From Roseburia sp. (GTDB taxonomy: Bacteria; Bacillota; Clostridia; Lachnospirales; Lachnospiraceae), in NCBI GenBank assembly GCA_030844625.1, contig JAUUNJ010000213.1, forward strand, positions 1 through 5,257: a stretch of DNA of 5,257 bases, given 5' to 3'. Shown piece by piece: positions 5,072 to 5,257 of the stretch. Each line of letters begins with the position of its first letter. The first letter of the stretch is position 1. The position numbers and the translations under genes were made by a program. Below the pieces are notes generated by a model. It had not been told where the DNA came from and did not search any database. It saw only the letters and a program-made list of their open reading frames with translations.

Positions 5072-5149
5072 AAAATACCCTCTGGGGAAATTTTAAAGAC
5101 CGCCGCGATATGGGTGGGGGTATGTTTTTGAGACACCCCCCTATACCCC
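5072..5149. other. Candidate cos (cohesive-end) region
   Basis: A cluster of G and C runs and dyads in otherwise AT-rich DNA, just before the packaging genes. It holds a hairpin-like AAAAT..CCCtctGGG..ATTTT (5072-5094), the G-run GGGTGGGGG (5112-5120), C-runs at 5136-5141 and 5146-5149, and a GGGGTAT / ATACCCC dyad (5117-5123 with 5143-5149). ATACCC also occurs at 5075-5080, giving three copies of that hexamer in two orientations, possible binding sites for terminase or HNH protein. Location beside HNH/TerS-like genes fits cos phages. The exact nick positions cannot be told. Confidence 0.42.
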
Positions 5150-5155
5150 TTTTAA

Positions 5156-5257
5156 TCATGTACTGGCGGTTTCGGCTTTTGATATGCCGACGAAATCACT
5201 TTTAGGAAGCTTTTTCTTTATGTTCATTTGTTTCTGATTTACTTGTAACCTTTCGAT
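5156..5257 (-). CDS. C-terminal end of an unidentified phage protein (cut by right window edge)
   Basis: An open frame enters from the right edge and gives 33 residues ending in TGA at 5156-5158: a Gln/Lys-rich part (QVNQKQMNIKKKLPKS) then DFVGISKAETAST. The composition looks coding, and no stop occurs from the edge onward. The only ATG inside (11th codon) has no ribosome site, so this is read as the tail of a longer gene. I do not recognise the family. It would be the last gene before the candidate cos region, probably in the early or replication module. Confidence 0.5.
   Translation of the reverse strand: MERLQVNQKQMNIKKKLPKSDFVGISKAETAST

Noticed and set aside
5171..5193. Small dyad TCGGC..GCCGA near the right end
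   Set aside because: Only 5 bp with a 9-base loop, inside the end of a probable coding region and without a T-tract.
1..5257. tRNA, CRISPR array, insertion sequence or integrase/attachment site
   Set aside because: No tRNA-like cloverleaf, regular repeats, transposase or integrase reading frame was seen on either strand.

Overview
The window is a piece of the DNA-packaging and head module of a tailed, siphovirus-like temperate phage or prophage. The host is probably a low-to-moderate-GC Bacillota, most likely a gut clostridium or Lachnospiraceae relative. This rests on strong AGGAGG-type ribosome sites, the gene content (HNH endonuclease and a Terminase_1-type large terminase, then portal) and the overall look of the proteins. 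The host is an inference; no host gene or attachment site is visible. All supported genes lie on the minus strand, so the module reads from the right end to the left end.

In transcription order: (a) 5257-5156, the C-terminal tail of an unidentified gene cut by the window edge. (b) 5155-4868, a 288-base gap. It holds a G/C-run dyad region that is a candidate cos site, a weak candidate promoter, and a long interrupted inverted repeat whose second arm covers the Shine-Dalgarno and TTG start of the next gene. (c) 4867-2936, five tightly packed genes: a 110-residue candidate small terminase or terminase-associated protein, an HNH endonuclease, a 72-residue SH3-like protein, a head-tail connector-like protein with an appended C-terminal module, and a 137-residue protein with an N-terminal GMKWGVRR motif. 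(d) 2923-1178, the large terminase. (e) 1166-476, a two-gene cassette: a very basic protein with the same GMKWGVRR motif joined to a probable BECR-type nuclease domain, and a very acidic 67-residue partner. (f) 466-436, a strong intrinsic terminator. (g) 407-1, the start of the portal gene, cut by the left edge.

How they probably work together: the HNH protein and terminase would cut and package DNA at cos, loading it through the portal into a prohead whose protease and capsid genes lie beyond the left edge. The connector-like protein would join head to tail. The basic/acidic pair looks like a toxin-immunity cassette inserted between terminase and portal, possibly with a virion-targeting tag.

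Three points deserve most attention. First, the toxin-immunity-like cassette closed by its own terminator. Second, the shared GMKWGVRR module on both sides of the terminase. Third, the leader stem that could hide the first ribosome site on read-through transcripts but not on transcripts starting locally.
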